Assembly (NCBI GenBank): GCA_963666805.2
Contig: CAXXWR010000006.1
Location: 434,001 to 498,000 of the forward strand
DNA from: Fusibacter sp963666805
Lineage (GTDB): Bacteria > Bacillota > Clostridia > Peptostreptococcales > Acidaminobacteraceae
Reading direction: 5' to 3'
DNA length: 64,000 bases
The translations under genes were made by a program, and so were the position numbers. Positions 39,801-48,783 of the stretch are shown here, one piece after another (the stretch's first letter is position 1; each line of letters starts with the position of its first letter). Under the pieces are notes generated by a model. The model did not search any database, was not told where the DNA came from, and saw nothing but the letters and a program-made list of their open reading frames with translations.

Positions 39801-40489
39801 AAAGAACTCCTTTTATTAATAAGAATAGTTGTAAAATAACTAACAGAGTGATGGTTTCGGTCTTTAAAGGGACTTATTTGTCTTTCTTCATCACCACCGT
39901 ATTGGCTGACGATACACGCAACAGTATCAAGTTGGAGCTTAACAATTAAATCGCAAATGGCTTCAAAATGCTGATAAACCTTCATAAGAACAATGGCATC
40001 ATGGGTCTTTAATTTTGATTCGAGATCATCCATTGATCCAACACAAGGATAGATAAGCAAGGGAGAATCTCCCTCAACGAGTGGATAATTATAGGCAGAT
40101 GCAATGGCAGAATAGGCACTGACACCTACTACAGTTCTTATAGGAATTTGATTTTTCAAGCGTTTTAGTAAGTAAATATAGGTAGAGTAGAGCATGGGAT
40201 CTCCCAGTGTAATAAAGCCCACTCTTTGACCTTGATTCACATAATCCTCAATTTCTTGAGCAATGTGGTTTAGTGCAGTCTCTTTGTCTTTTTGCATGGG
40301 AAAGTGTCTTCGAATAATTTGAAGTGAAGGTTTGAGATAATTTTTTACGATGTTCTCTGCTTGACTTTTTCCATCTTTTTTTCCAGTGGGAACAAAGAGT
40401 ATATCTAAAGATTGTAAATGGTTAACTGCCTTAAGTGTCAAGAGTTCTGGATCACCAGGACCTACACCAATACCGATAAATTGACTCAT
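39797..40489 (-). CDS. cbiL: Cobalt-precorrin-2 C20-methyltransferase
   Basis: Methylates C20, the first SAM step after cobalt insertion. The 230-residue protein starts with FIGIGVGPGDPELLTLKAVN, continues with FVPTGKKDGKSQAENIVKNY and has FITLGDPMLYSTYIYLLKRL and the TVVGVSAYSAIASAYNYPLV block, all diagnostic of CbiL/CobI. It precedes cbiF and follows cbiT with four-base overlaps on both sides. Confidence 0.95.
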   Translation of the reverse strand: MSQFIGIGVGPGDPELLTLKAVNHLQSLDILFVPTGKKDGKSQAENIVKNYLKPSLQIIRRHFPMQKDKETALNHIAQEIEDYVNQGQRVGFITLGDPMLYSTYIYLLKRLKNQIPIRTVVGVSAYSAIASAYNYPLVEGDSPLLIYPCVGSMDDLESKLKTHDAIVLMKVYQHFEAICDLIVKLQLDTVACIVSQYGGDEERQISPFKDRNHHSVSYFTTILINKRSSL

Positions 40490-41073
40490 TCATCGACCTC
40501 TCTTTCCTTTTGATAACTTGCTTTGATGACATAAGTTCCATTTAGGGGTTTAAAATAATGATAATGCCCCAATGTTTCTAGACGACTTACTTGTAAATGA
40601 GACCCTTCAAGATCGGTATAATGAGGGTTATTATTAAAATAACTGAGCACTTCATTAAGGGTTTCTAAAGTGATAATGGAAAAAACAACTTGGCACTGAT
40701 CTGACATATGATGACTTTCAAGCCAAGGCATAATGTCTTGGAGTTTTTTACCTGTTCCGCCAAGATAGATTGCATCAAAGTGCATGGACTCTGGGAGCTT
40801 AAGGCTTGGGGCTTGATCGTGAATCACCTTAAAATCAGTTTGATGTTTGTCTTGATTAAGGTTGATGGTGTCGCAACCTGATTCGGTTTTTTCAATGGCT
40901 ACAATTTCTAAATGAGGGTAGCGTTTAGCTACTTCTATAGTTACCGAGCCCGTTCCCGCCCCTATATCTAAAAAGGCGTGTTTATCTTCGAGATTTAAAT
41001 AACTAATAATGGTTTGACGGACTTCCATTTTAGTCATGGGGTTTTTACCGCGAATAAAATCATTGTCTTTCAT
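40486..41073 (-). CDS. cbiT: Cobalt-precorrin-6B C15-methyltransferase (decarboxylating)
   Basis: Methylates C15 and removes the acetate carboxyl at C12. The 195-residue Rossmann methyltransferase shows PMTKMEVRQTIISYL at the start, motif I FLDIGAGTGSVTIEVAKRYP, and YLGGTGKKLQDIMPWL, typical of CbiT. In many bacteria CbiE and CbiT are fused as CobL; here they are two separate, adjacent genes with a four-base overlap. Confidence 0.95.
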   Translation of the reverse strand: MKDNDFIRGKNPMTKMEVRQTIISYLNLEDKHAFLDIGAGTGSVTIEVAKRYPHLEIVAIEKTESGCDTINLNQDKHQTDFKVIHDQAPSLKLPESMHFDAIYLGGTGKKLQDIMPWLESHHMSDQCQVVFSIITLETLNEVLSYFNNNPHYTDLEGSHLQVSRLETLGHYHYFKPLNGTYVIKASYQKEREVDE

Positions 41074-41687
41074 TTTTTTATAATCACCACATTCATTTTA
41101 TAGTTTATATTTTGAACAGACTTAGCATCTGTTGTTGTTATTTTTTCATCTATTTGGCCAAGATTTTCGCCAATGATAAATTGTGGATTAAGGTCTTTTT
41201 TAACATAAATTTGTGCCAAGGCAAAAGGCGTCCACTTTGCATCTGTTAAAATGCCAATAAGGGGGAGCTCTAATAAAGGCGATACATTAAAATCTCTTCC
41301 ATGTGCACTGGTGAGATAGACATTGTGCATGGGAATTTCACAGCGATTAAAGAGAACTTGAAGACTGCTAAGACCTCCAATGATCTCCATTTCTTCTTCT
41401 TGAAATTCACGCTTAATCCAAGGCGTAATCCCATAAAAAAGGGGATCGCCAGAGGCCAATAGACCAATTTTAAAGGTGTCAGAGTTGCTTAATAAGTCAC
41501 ATAGTATGGCTTTTAGAGCGTCCAACTTAACATAAGAAAATGTCTTTTGATGGGGTTGACAGAGCGACTGAATATTCTCCAGTTGCCGATGAGACCCAAT
41601 AAGGACGTCACAGTTTTTGACACATTCTATGGCTTCTAGGGTCATCCCTAAGGGATTGCCAACGCCAATGCCGATAATAGAGAGCAT
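41070..41687 (-). CDS. cbiE: Cobalt-precorrin-7 C5-methyltransferase
   Basis: A tetrapyrrole methylase of 205 residues that methylates C5, partner of CbiT. The N-terminal SIIGIGVGNPLGMTLEAIEC and DVLIGSHRQLENIQ, the LLASGDPLFYGITPW motif, and EIIGGLSSLQVLFNR are characteristic. The stop and start codons of cbiD and cbiE share one base. The residues before the methylase GxGxG motif contain the usual ATG with a GGAGTAATTC site. Confidence 0.95.
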   Translation of the reverse strand: MLSIIGIGVGNPLGMTLEAIECVKNCDVLIGSHRQLENIQSLCQPHQKTFSYVKLDALKAILCDLLSNSDTFKIGLLASGDPLFYGITPWIKREFQEEEMEIIGGLSSLQVLFNRCEIPMHNVYLTSAHGRDFNVSPLLELPLIGILTDAKWTPFALAQIYVKKDLNPQFIIGENLGQIDEKITTTDAKSVQNINYKMNVVIIKK

Positions 41688-42796
41688 TATGAATTACTCC
41701 TTTCAGGGGGTGAGTGAAGGTCACTTAAGCGGGACAAGTTTCTGAGTTTCATGTCATAGAATTCCAAATGAATCTTTGCCTCATGATGAATGTAGTTTGC
41801 CATATTCTCTTGGGCGATTTGACTTAGTTTTGGAAAAATCCAAGCATAGTCAGTTTGAAAGAGAAGATCAGCGATTTCATCAGTCGTATTGGCCTTATAG
41901 ACGCTTTTTAAAATTTCTAAAGGACAAGCTTCAAGTGCCAAATGGGCAATGATAATTTCTTTTTTTCCATCCGCAACCTGACTATGGGTTTGAAAAATCC
42001 CCCCTGCCAATTTGATGAGTTTACCAATATGTCCTACGACATCAATTTGATGAAAACCTAGAGCGACAGCTGTATTGAGAGAGAAACCAACAAAATTACT
42101 CATGTTGACAATCGTTTCTTGAGAATAGCCGAGTTGATGGACGGCATAGTTTTCGCCATGTTTTCCAGGAACGAGGACAAGAGTTGAAAGTCCTAATTTT
42201 TTTTTCTGATTCATTTCGTAGTAGATGGTTTTTTTATAGGCATCTTCACTCATAGGCCGAACGATGCCGGTCGTCCCAATAATAGAAATACCACCGATGA
42301 TACCTAAACGGGCATTGTATGTTTTTTTAGCGATAAGTTCACCTTGAGGAACAGAAAGGCTTATTTTTAAGCCATGAGTAGAGACATAGTCTTTTAAATT
42401 ATCCTTAATCATTTGTCTCGGCTTAGGATTGATAGCAGCTTGCCCTACAGGCACTTGTAACCCTGGCTTAGTTACTTTACCAATCCCCTTTCCTGCTTGG
42501 ATATCAATCTCACCTACTTTGGGGGTTAAAGAAGCGTTGGCATGAATTTCAATGCCATCTGTCACATCGGCATCATCACCTGCATCTTTGATAACAATCG
42601 CTGTAAAAGAGTGGTCGGGGTTTTTTATGATAGCCTGAACAGGAAGAGTGACTGCCTCACCACTGGGTAAATAAAGGCTCACTTCTTTGAGGGAAGAATG
42701 ACCTAAGAGTGCTAAAGTTGCAGCTTTAGAAGCTGCTGTTGCGCAGGTTCCTGTGGTAAAGCCTGACCTGAGAAGCAAGCCTTGATCGTTAATCAT
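41687..42796 (-). CDS. cbiD: Cobalt-precorrin-5B C1-methyltransferase
   Basis: CbiD methylates C1 and is unrelated in fold to the other cobalamin methylases. The 369-residue protein opens with LRSGFTTGTCATAASKAATL, the unmistakable family signature, and contains KDAGDDADVTDGIEI, AINPKPRQMI, GGISIIGTTGIVRPMSE and VVGHIGKLIKLAGGIFQTHS. The presence of CbiD rather than CobF indicates the oxygen-independent pathway. It overlaps cbiC by four bases. Confidence 0.97.
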   Translation of the reverse strand: MINDQGLLLRSGFTTGTCATAASKAATLALLGHSSLKEVSLYLPSGEAVTLPVQAIIKNPDHSFTAIVIKDAGDDADVTDGIEIHANASLTPKVGEIDIQAGKGIGKVTKPGLQVPVGQAAINPKPRQMIKDNLKDYVSTHGLKISLSVPQGELIAKKTYNARLGIIGGISIIGTTGIVRPMSEDAYKKTIYYEMNQKKKLGLSTLVLVPGKHGENYAVHQLGYSQETIVNMSNFVGFSLNTAVALGFHQIDVVGHIGKLIKLAGGIFQTHSQVADGKKEIIIAHLALEACPLEILKSVYKANTTDEIADLLFQTDYAWIFPKLSQIAQENMANYIHHEAKIHLEFYDMKLRNLSRLSDLHSPPERSNS

Positions 42797-43440
42797 TCGC
42801 TTCTTCCTTTAAGCTGATAAAGCAGGGCATTGATAATAGCAGCCGCTACATTACTGCCTCCTTTTCTTCCCAGAGCAGTGATAGAGGGAAGAGAGGAGTG
42901 ATAAAGGGCCTCTTTGGATTCGGCAGCACCGACAAATCCTACAGGAACGCCAATAATACCTAGCCAGTCAGATTGGGTCTGGGCATCGTATTCCAATAAT
43001 TTAAAAATGGCAGTAGGGGCATTTCCAACGACAAAAAGTTTTTTACCGGGTTCAGAAAGAGCCCTTTTAATGGCTGCCATTGAGCGCGTTATATTTTCTG
43101 TTTTTGCCAATTGAGCGGTTGCTTCATCAGCCACAAAACATTTAAGAGTCCAAGGTGTTAAAGCCAATGCTTTTTTATTAATCCCTGCTTTAACCATGTT
43201 GGTATCTGTATAAATGGTAAGAGGACTTGAAAGCGCTTCTTTAAAGCGGTCAATAAATTCAGGATGAATCTTTAGGTTGTCAAGATAATCAAAGTCAGCT
43301 GAGGTATGGATGACACGCTTATAGATGTATTGGACGACGAGATCATCAGAGGGATACGTCTGTCCGGACTCACGAATCAGTGAATCAATAATTTGAAAAC
43401 TCTTTGTTTCAATGCCCATAGGGTTTTTCATATAGCTCAT
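42793..43440 (-). CDS. cbiC: Cobalt-precorrin-8X methylmutase
   Basis: Moves the C11 methyl to C12, producing cobyrinate. The 215-residue protein has IETKSFQIIDSLI, RVIHTSADFDYLDNLK with the catalytic His, TDTNMVKAGINKKAL, VVGNAPTAIFKLLE and IGVPVGFVGAAESKEAL, all conserved in CbiC/CobH. It is the first gene after the cobalamin riboswitch; AGGAGGTT lies upstream of the ATG at 43440. A small hairpin in the leader close to this site (AGAGATG with CATCTCT, 43461-43481) might also affect translation. Confidence 0.96.
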   Translation of the reverse strand: MSYMKNPMGIETKSFQIIDSLIRESGQTYPSDDLVVQYIYKRVIHTSADFDYLDNLKIHPEFIDRFKEALSSPLTIYTDTNMVKAGINKKALALTPWTLKCFVADEATAQLAKTENITRSMAAIKRALSEPGKKLFVVGNAPTAIFKLLEYDAQTQSDWLGIIGVPVGFVGAAESKEALYHSSLPSITALGRKGGSNVAAAIINALLYQLKGRSE

Positions 43441-43492
43441 GGGTGAACCTCCTTATTAAAGAGATGAATGGAAGCCATCTCTAATTATAGTC

Positions 43493-43524
43493 ATAAAAAA
43501 AACATAGTCCACACGTGGGCTATG
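43493..43524 (-). terminator. Terminator of the cobalamin riboswitch leader
   Basis: In the minus-strand RNA, CATAGCCCAC and GTGGACTATG form a near-perfect stem (43503-43524), followed by a run of eight U. It lies between the riboswitch and cbiC, as expected for transcription attenuation when cobalamin is bound. Confidence 0.88.
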
Positions 43525-43564
43525 CTCAAAAAGACATCATCAAGAAACTAAAATCTATTGATGG

Positions 43565-43760
43565 CGTTAACTTCCCACCGAAGTCACTTGTTACCTAAAT
43601 TGTCATGGCAGGTCTCCTGGCTAAGAGATTAACCTACTTTCTCACCTTCCCATTTATAAAACAGTGGTTTTGAGATTTCGTAGCTCTTTACAGTAGCGGG
43701 GGCTGCCGAGGATTTTCACCTCGTTCCCTTTTCACCTTATATCTATAAGGACCATTAACG
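43565..43760 (-). promoter_or_regulatory. Cobalamin riboswitch upstream of the cbi operon
   Basis: All conserved blocks are visible on the minus strand: GGGAACGAGGTGAAAATCC, then GCAGCCCCCGCTACTGTAA, CCACTG, TGGGAAGGTGA, and the B12 box AGCCAGGAGACCTGCC (complement at 43606-43621). The closing P1 helix can form between 43754-43760 and 43565-43571. Binding of adenosylcobalamin should terminate transcription of the biosynthetic genes. Confidence 0.95.
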
Positions 43761-43921
43761 TTATTGAGTTGTAAGTTCAATCATTAATATCAGAATAACA
43801 TACAATATTTGCTTTGAGAACCCCAAACGCGATGGAATGCGATATAATAAAATCAAAGAAAAAGAAGTGACGGATGAAAGCACTTGTGCTTTTAAAGGGT
43901 AAATGAAATAAGGGAGGATCT
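43761..43921. promoter_or_regulatory. Divergent intergenic region between cbi leader and oxidoreductase gene
   Basis: About 160 bases. A TATAAT at 43843-43848 points to the oxidoreductase gene, without a well-spaced -35 box. The promoter of the cbi leader must lie here on the minus strand, but no clear hexamer pair is seen. Confidence 0.4.
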
Positions 43922-44905
43922 ATGAATTTAAAATGGGGTATTTTAGGTGCAGGAAACATAGCGCATGATTTTTGTGATGACTTTGTTGTTGCAGGAGAGG
44001 GGCAACTGATAGCAGCCTATGCGCGAAAAAAAGAGAAGGTTACGCTTTTTTGTAAACGCTATGACATACCACATGCCTATGATCAACTGGAAGATTTTTT
44101 AGAAAATAAAGAAATAGATGTAGTTTACATTGCTTTGCCACATGCCCTCCACTATGAAGCGACGTTAAAAGCTTTAGAGGCTGGGAAACATGTGATTTGT
44201 GAAAAGCCATTGGCTATGAACGCTAAGCAAGTAAAGGTTATGCAAAAACGGGCAAAAGAAAAGGGCCTTTTTTTAATGGAGGCGCTTTGGACCAAATTTT
44301 TACCTGCTGTCAGACAAGCTGTTAAATGGGTTCATGAAGGTGCTATTGGTGACTTGAAGCTGATTGAAGCCAATTTTGGTTTCTTAACAGATGAAGAAAC
44401 ACCGGATCGTGTTCGCAATCCTCAAATGGGGGGCGGGGCCCTTTTAGATGTAGGTATTTATCCACTCTTAATCGCTAATTGGATAGCTGGTAATAAGCCC
44501 TCTCAGATTCACGCTATGGCTCATATGACAGAGACAGGTATTGACGGAACTGTTATGATGCAGTGTTATTATGAATCAGGCATCTATGCAGATTTAAAGG
44601 CATCCATAGATATTGATTTTTCTAATACCTGTCGAATCTATGGCTCAAAAGGTTATATTGAATTACCTTCATTTTGGATGGCTGATGAAGCGTTTCTTGT
44701 TAAAGACGGCAAAAGACAAGCTTTTTCAGAAAAAATAGGGATGATGAAAGGGTATCAGTATGAAATTATAGCAGCAGAAAATGCCATTAAAAAAGGCTGG
44801 CAGCAACATCCAGAGGCAACACATGATTTTAGCCTAGAACTGATGGCAACGATGGATGACATTCGTCAAAGGATTGGTCTTGTGTATGAATCGGATAGGC
44901 AATAA
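43922..44905 (+). CDS. Gfo/Idh/MocA-family NAD(P)-dependent oxidoreductase
   Basis: A sugar- or polyol-dehydrogenase-like enzyme of 327 residues. The N-terminal Rossmann domain has GILGAGNIAHDFCDDFV and the conserved CEKPLAMN loop with catalytic Lys in the E-K-P triad. The C-terminal alpha/beta domain includes GGGALLDVGIYPLLIANWIA. It resembles the dihydrodiol dehydrogenase-like branch. Substrate cannot be predicted; no sugar operon adjoins. A GGAGG site precedes the ATG at 43922. It appears to be an independent gene, followed by the metG leader. Confidence 0.88.
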   Translation: MNLKWGILGAGNIAHDFCDDFVVAGEGQLIAAYARKKEKVTLFCKRYDIPHAYDQLEDFLENKEIDVVYIALPHALHYEATLKALEAGKHVICEKPLAMNAKQVKVMQKRAKEKGLFLMEALWTKFLPAVRQAVKWVHEGAIGDLKLIEANFGFLTDEETPDRVRNPQMGGGALLDVGIYPLLIANWIAGNKPSQIHAMAHMTETGIDGTVMMQCYYESGIYADLKASIDIDFSNTCRIYGSKGYIELPSFWMADEAFLVKDGKRQAFSEKIGMMKGYQYEIIAAENAIKKGWQQHPEATHDFSLELMATMDDIRQRIGLVYESDRQ

Positions 44906-44913
44906 AGAGAAGC

Positions 44914-44942
44914 TTGTTTTTTCAAATGACATGTGTTACAAT
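44914..44942 (+). promoter_or_regulatory. metG leader promoter
   Basis: TTGTTT at 44914-44919, a 17-base spacer and TACAAT at 44937-44942, the latter preceded by TGT to give an extended -10 element. Confidence 0.7.
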
Positions 44943-44979
44943 TTTGGTAAATTTAAAACTTAATACTCTGACATAAATG

Positions 44980-45241
44980 TAGTGAAAGGAAGAGTAACTT
45001 TGGAATTTTGGATAGAGAACTGGTGGTTGGTGAAAACCAGTCAAAAGGAAGAAGTGAACATGGCCCTTGAACAGTTAAGGTGAGCCTTAGGGTGAGCTTT
45101 AAACGGATTTGTACACGTTAACGTACAGTTGTTTGATAGAACAACATGAGGAAATAACAGTGATGTTATTTTAAATCAGGGTGGTAACACGGATATAAAC
45201 GTCGTCCCTTTGCTTATGGCAAATGGATTGGCGTTTTTTTG
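44980..45241 (+). promoter_or_regulatory. T-box riboswitch, methionine-specific, controlling metG
   Basis: The T-box AGGGTGGTAACACGG is at 45178-45192 and an AGTA loop-E motif at about 44993. In the candidate specifier loop, GAAC is followed by ATG (45060-45062) and G, a methionine codon that suits the downstream gene. The terminator at 45197-45241 pairs AAACG-CC-TTTGC with GCAAA-GG-CGTT and ends in seven T. Confidence 0.88.
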
Positions 45242-45357
45242 ATGTTAAAGCAATGAGGAAGAAAAGAAGTATTTGTCATCAGTATTTGTTATGAATATCA
45301 GATAAAAGAGTATTAATCACTTAAGTGTAATAAACATAGATGAATGGAGGCAGGAAA

Positions 45358-47295
45358 ATGTCAAAAGGTACTTATTATGTAACAACACCTATTTATTATC
45401 CAAGTTCGAAACTTCATATTGGTCATACTTATACGACAGTTGCAGCAGATGCCATTGCCAGATATAAGAGAGTCACTGGTTATGATGTTATGTTTTTAAC
45501 AGGAACAGATGAACATGGACAAAAAATTCAAAATGTAGCGGAAGCCCAAAATAAAACACCTAAAGCGTTCTTAGATGAAATTGTAGGTGAAATTCAAGAA
45601 CTATGGAAGAACATGGAAATCTCATATGATCATTTTATTAGAACCACTGATGATTACCATGAAAGACGCGTTCAAGAAATTTTCAAAAAACTTTATGAGA
45701 AAGGTGATATTTATAAAGGGGAATACGAAGGCCTTTATTGTACCCCTTGTGAATCATTTTGGACAGAATCTCAACTTAAAGATGGTAAATGTCCTGATTG
45801 TGGTGGACCAGTTGAAAAAACGAAAGAAGAGGCCTATTTCTTTAAACTTTCAAAATACCAAGACCAATTATTAGATGTTTTTGAAAAAAATCCTGAAATT
45901 TTAGAACCGCAATCGCGTGTTAATGAAATGGTTAACAACTTTATTAAACCAGGTCTTGAAGACTTATGTATTTCACGTTCAAGCTTTGACTGGGGCATTA
46001 AAGTACCAATTGATGAAAAACATGTGATCTATGTATGGCTTGATGCCCTAAGTAACTATATTACGGCACTAGGTTATCCTGAAATCAACGACGGTGAATT
46101 TGCGAAGTTTTGGCCAGCAGATGTTCACTTAGTGGGAAAAGAAATCGTAAGATTCCATACAATCATTTGGTTCTCACTCTTAATGGCACTTGATTTACCA
46201 CTTCCTAAGAAAGTATTTGGTCACGGTTGGATTTTACTTGAAGGTGGTAAAATGAGTAAATCCAAAGGCAATGTTGTAGATCCAATCGTCTTAATTGAAC
46301 GTTATGGTGTCGATGCCCTTAAATACTTTTTACTCAGAGAGTATACTTTTGGTCAAGATGGGATTTTTACCAATGAAGTTCTTTTAAACCGTATTAACTC
46401 AGATCTTGCTAATGACCTTGGAAACCTTGTTTCAAGAAGTATTTCAATGGTTGAAAAATACCGTGGTGGCGTGGTACCAACGCCAACAGAATCAACTGAT
46501 TTTGATGCAGATCTTAAAGCAGTAGCAGTAGGAGCAGCATCTAAAGTAGATGAAAAGCTTGATAACCTTGATTTTTCAGGGGCACTTGAAGAAATCTGGA
46601 AAGTAGTAAGAAGAACCAATAAATATATTGATGAAACCATGCCTTGGGTACTTGCGAAGTCAGAAGCAGACAGTGGTAAACTGGATGCAGTCCTTTATAA
46701 CTTGATTGAAAGTATCCGTGTGATTTCAGTGCTTATTCAGCCATTTATGATCCATACGTCACGTAAAATTTGGGAACAAATTAATGTGGCAGAAGGTGAC
46801 GCAACGGCTTGGGAAACCTCAGAAAAATTCGGTGAATTTAAAGCCGGTACAAAGATTACAAAAGGCGATGCTCTCTTCCCAAGAATTGATATTCAAAAAG
46901 AGCTTGAAGCTTTGGCTGAACTCAGTGGTCCAAAAGAAAAAGATAAAGAACCTGAAAAAGAATATCCGCCTTTTAAACCTGAAATTACGATTGATGATTT
47001 TGATAAAATTGACTTTAGAGTGGCCACTGTTTTAGCGTGTGAGCCCCATCCAAATGCCAATAAACTTTTAAAACTCAAATTAAAAGTGGGCAATGAAGAA
47101 AGAAATGTTGTTTCAGGCCTAGCCAAACACTATAAACCAGAAGAACTTGTAGGCATGCAAGTGATTCTTGTGGCTAACCTTAAACCGGTTAAGCTTAGAG
47201 GAGAACTGTCCCAAGGAATGATCCTTGCGGCTTCTACTGGTGAAAAATTGGCACTTGTAACCGCTGATATAGAAGATGGATCAACTGTTTCGTAA
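45358..47295 (+). CDS. metG: Methionyl-tRNA synthetase
   Basis: A class I synthetase charging tRNA-Met, 645 residues. The HIGH motif is H20-I-G-H23 in SSKLHIGHTYTTV, the KMSKS loop is at 298-302. A zinc knuckle is visible in CTPCESF and CPDCGG. The C-terminal 105 residues form the Trbp111-like tRNA-binding domain (DFRVATVLACEPHPNANKLL, GLAKHYKPEELVG). The start at 45358 has GGAGG seven bases upstream; a start six codons earlier is in frame but would include it. The metG terminator has been split by an IS insertion 25 bases after the stop. Confidence 0.97.
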   Translation: MSKGTYYVTTPIYYPSSKLHIGHTYTTVAADAIARYKRVTGYDVMFLTGTDEHGQKIQNVAEAQNKTPKAFLDEIVGEIQELWKNMEISYDHFIRTTDDYHERRVQEIFKKLYEKGDIYKGEYEGLYCTPCESFWTESQLKDGKCPDCGGPVEKTKEEAYFFKLSKYQDQLLDVFEKNPEILEPQSRVNEMVNNFIKPGLEDLCISRSSFDWGIKVPIDEKHVIYVWLDALSNYITALGYPEINDGEFAKFWPADVHLVGKEIVRFHTIIWFSLLMALDLPLPKKVFGHGWILLEGGKMSKSKGNVVDPIVLIERYGVDALKYFLLREYTFGQDGIFTNEVLLNRINSDLANDLGNLVSRSISMVEKYRGGVVPTPTESTDFDADLKAVAVGAASKVDEKLDNLDFSGALEEIWKVVRRTNKYIDETMPWVLAKSEADSGKLDAVLYNLIESIRVISVLIQPFMIHTSRKIWEQINVAEGDATAWETSEKFGEFKAGTKITKGDALFPRIDIQKELEALAELSGPKEKDKEPEKEYPPFKPEITIDDFDKIDFRVATVLACEPHPNANKLLKLKLKVGNEERNVVSGLAKHYKPEELVGMQVILVANLKPVKLRGELSQGMILAASTGEKLALVTADIEDGSTVS

Positions 47296-47377
47296 AGACT
47301 TAAAACCCCAAGAGGCATCATGAACCGACCCCCAAAAGTTAGACCTAAAATCTAACTTATAGGAGGTCGGTTTTTTA

Positions 47378-47914
47378 GTGGCAAAATACAAATATGAATT
47401 CAAGTTAAAGATCGTAAAAGAATATTTAAATGAAAAAGGAAGCTATAAGTATGTATGTGATAAACACGGTATCCCAGATACGAAAGTACTAAGGCAGTGG
47501 GTATCTGCCTATAATACTTTTGGAGAAGCTGGATTAATGAGAAGTCGAAAAAGAGAAAATTATACTTTTGATTTCAAACGTCATGTAGTAGAGTTATATT
47601 TAACAACAGAAGTTTCATATCAGGATCTAGCTCTACAAGTTGGCGTAAATAATCCATCTCTATTATGTAGGTGGATAAATGATTATAGAATTGCGGGTCC
47701 CGATGCTTTAAAACCAAAGATGAAGGGACGTCCGCCTAAAATGAAAAAATCTAAAGAACCTAAAAAAGTTAAAGATTCTGGACATAATACAGATGATAAC
47801 TATCTTAAGAGATTAGAAGAAGAAAATTTGAAACTTAGAATTGAGAACGCCTATTTAAAAGAATTGAGGAGGCTGCGTCTAGAGGAAAAACCTCAGAAGA
47901 AAAAGCGAGAATAA
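47378..47914 (+). CDS. IS3-family transposase OrfA
   Basis: The DNA-binding first frame of the element, 178 residues. It contains two helix-turn-helix units: one near residues 6-45 (YEFKLKIVKEYLNEKGSYKY) and a second near 60-105 (FKRHVVELYLTTEVSYQDLA), followed by a Lys/Pro-rich linker and a C-terminal leucine-zipper-like coiled coil (YLKRLEEENLKLRIENAYLK). The start is GTG at 47378 with AGGAGG 11 bases upstream. Near the 3' end the slippery run at 47900-47905 allows a -1 shift into orfB to make the full transposase. Confidence 0.9.
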   Translation: MAKYKYEFKLKIVKEYLNEKGSYKYVCDKHGIPDTKVLRQWVSAYNTFGEAGLMRSRKRENYTFDFKRHVVELYLTTEVSYQDLALQVGVNNPSLLCRWINDYRIAGPDALKPKMKGRPPKMKKSKEPKKVKDSGHNTDDNYLKRLEEENLKLRIENAYLKELRRLRLEEKPQKKKRE

Positions 47915-48783
47915 TACACAGCCTCCGAGGAGAATTCAAACTGAAAGATATTCTCGCATTTACAAGTTTTCCAAAGTCGACTTATATGTATTGGCAAAAA
48001 AGACTTGATCGAGAAAATGTTAATACTGAGCTGGAAAAGTTGGTATTAGAAATACGCAATAAACACAAAGATTATGGTTATCGCCGAATTTATGGAGAAA
48101 ATACGCACACAAGGTATTTGTGTCAATAAAAAGAGAATACAGCGAATCGTCCAAAAATTAGGTTTACAGGTAACCTCATTTACTCGTAAGAGTAGAAAAT
48201 ACAGCTCATACCGAGGAAGAGTTGGAACGCTTGCTCCAAATAGAATTAAACGTAGATTTCACACGAATATTCCACATCAAAAGATTACTACGGATACAAC
48301 TGAGTTTAAATATTATGAATTAGATGATAAAGGTAGAATGGTCATTAAGAAGCTATATGTCGATCCGTTCATGGACTTATTTAATCGTGAAATAGCTATA
48401 GTATTTCCTCTAGACCTTCGGCACAAAGTATTATGAAGGCATTGGATGAGGCTATAGATAAAACCTCTGATTGTAGATTTAGAAGAACTTTTCATTCAGA
48501 TCAAGGCTGGGCATATCAAATGAAATCATATAATCATGCTTTGAATAAGAATAGTATTTACCAAAGTATGTCGAGAAAAGGTAATTGTTTAGATAATTCT
48601 GTAATGGAGAATTTCTTTGGTATTATGAAACAAGAAATGTATTATGGACAAATTTTCTATGGGTATGATGATTTAAAACGTGCTATAGAAGATTTTATTG
48701 TGTATTACAATGAAAAAAGAATTAAACAATCATTAAGGTGGATGAGTCCGATTGAATACAGACTACACCTTGATGCAGCATAA
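47900..48783 (+). pseudogene. IS3-family transposase OrfB, interrupted by two compensating frameshifts
   Basis: The DDE integrase part of the transposase. It runs in frame from the slippery site (EKARIIHSLRGEFKLKDILA) to YGYRRIYGE at about 48097. An extra base in the A-run 48098-48101 moves the frame, which continues as IRTQGICVNKKRIQRIVQ and ITTDTTEFKYY to DLFNREIA near 48391. There one base is lost, and the original frame resumes as SYSISSRPSAQSIMKALDEA, including FHSDQGWAYQ and VMENFFGIMKQEM. Catalytic D, D and E are all present, but on different frames. Either the gene is inactive or the two indels are assembly errors. Confidence 0.88.
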
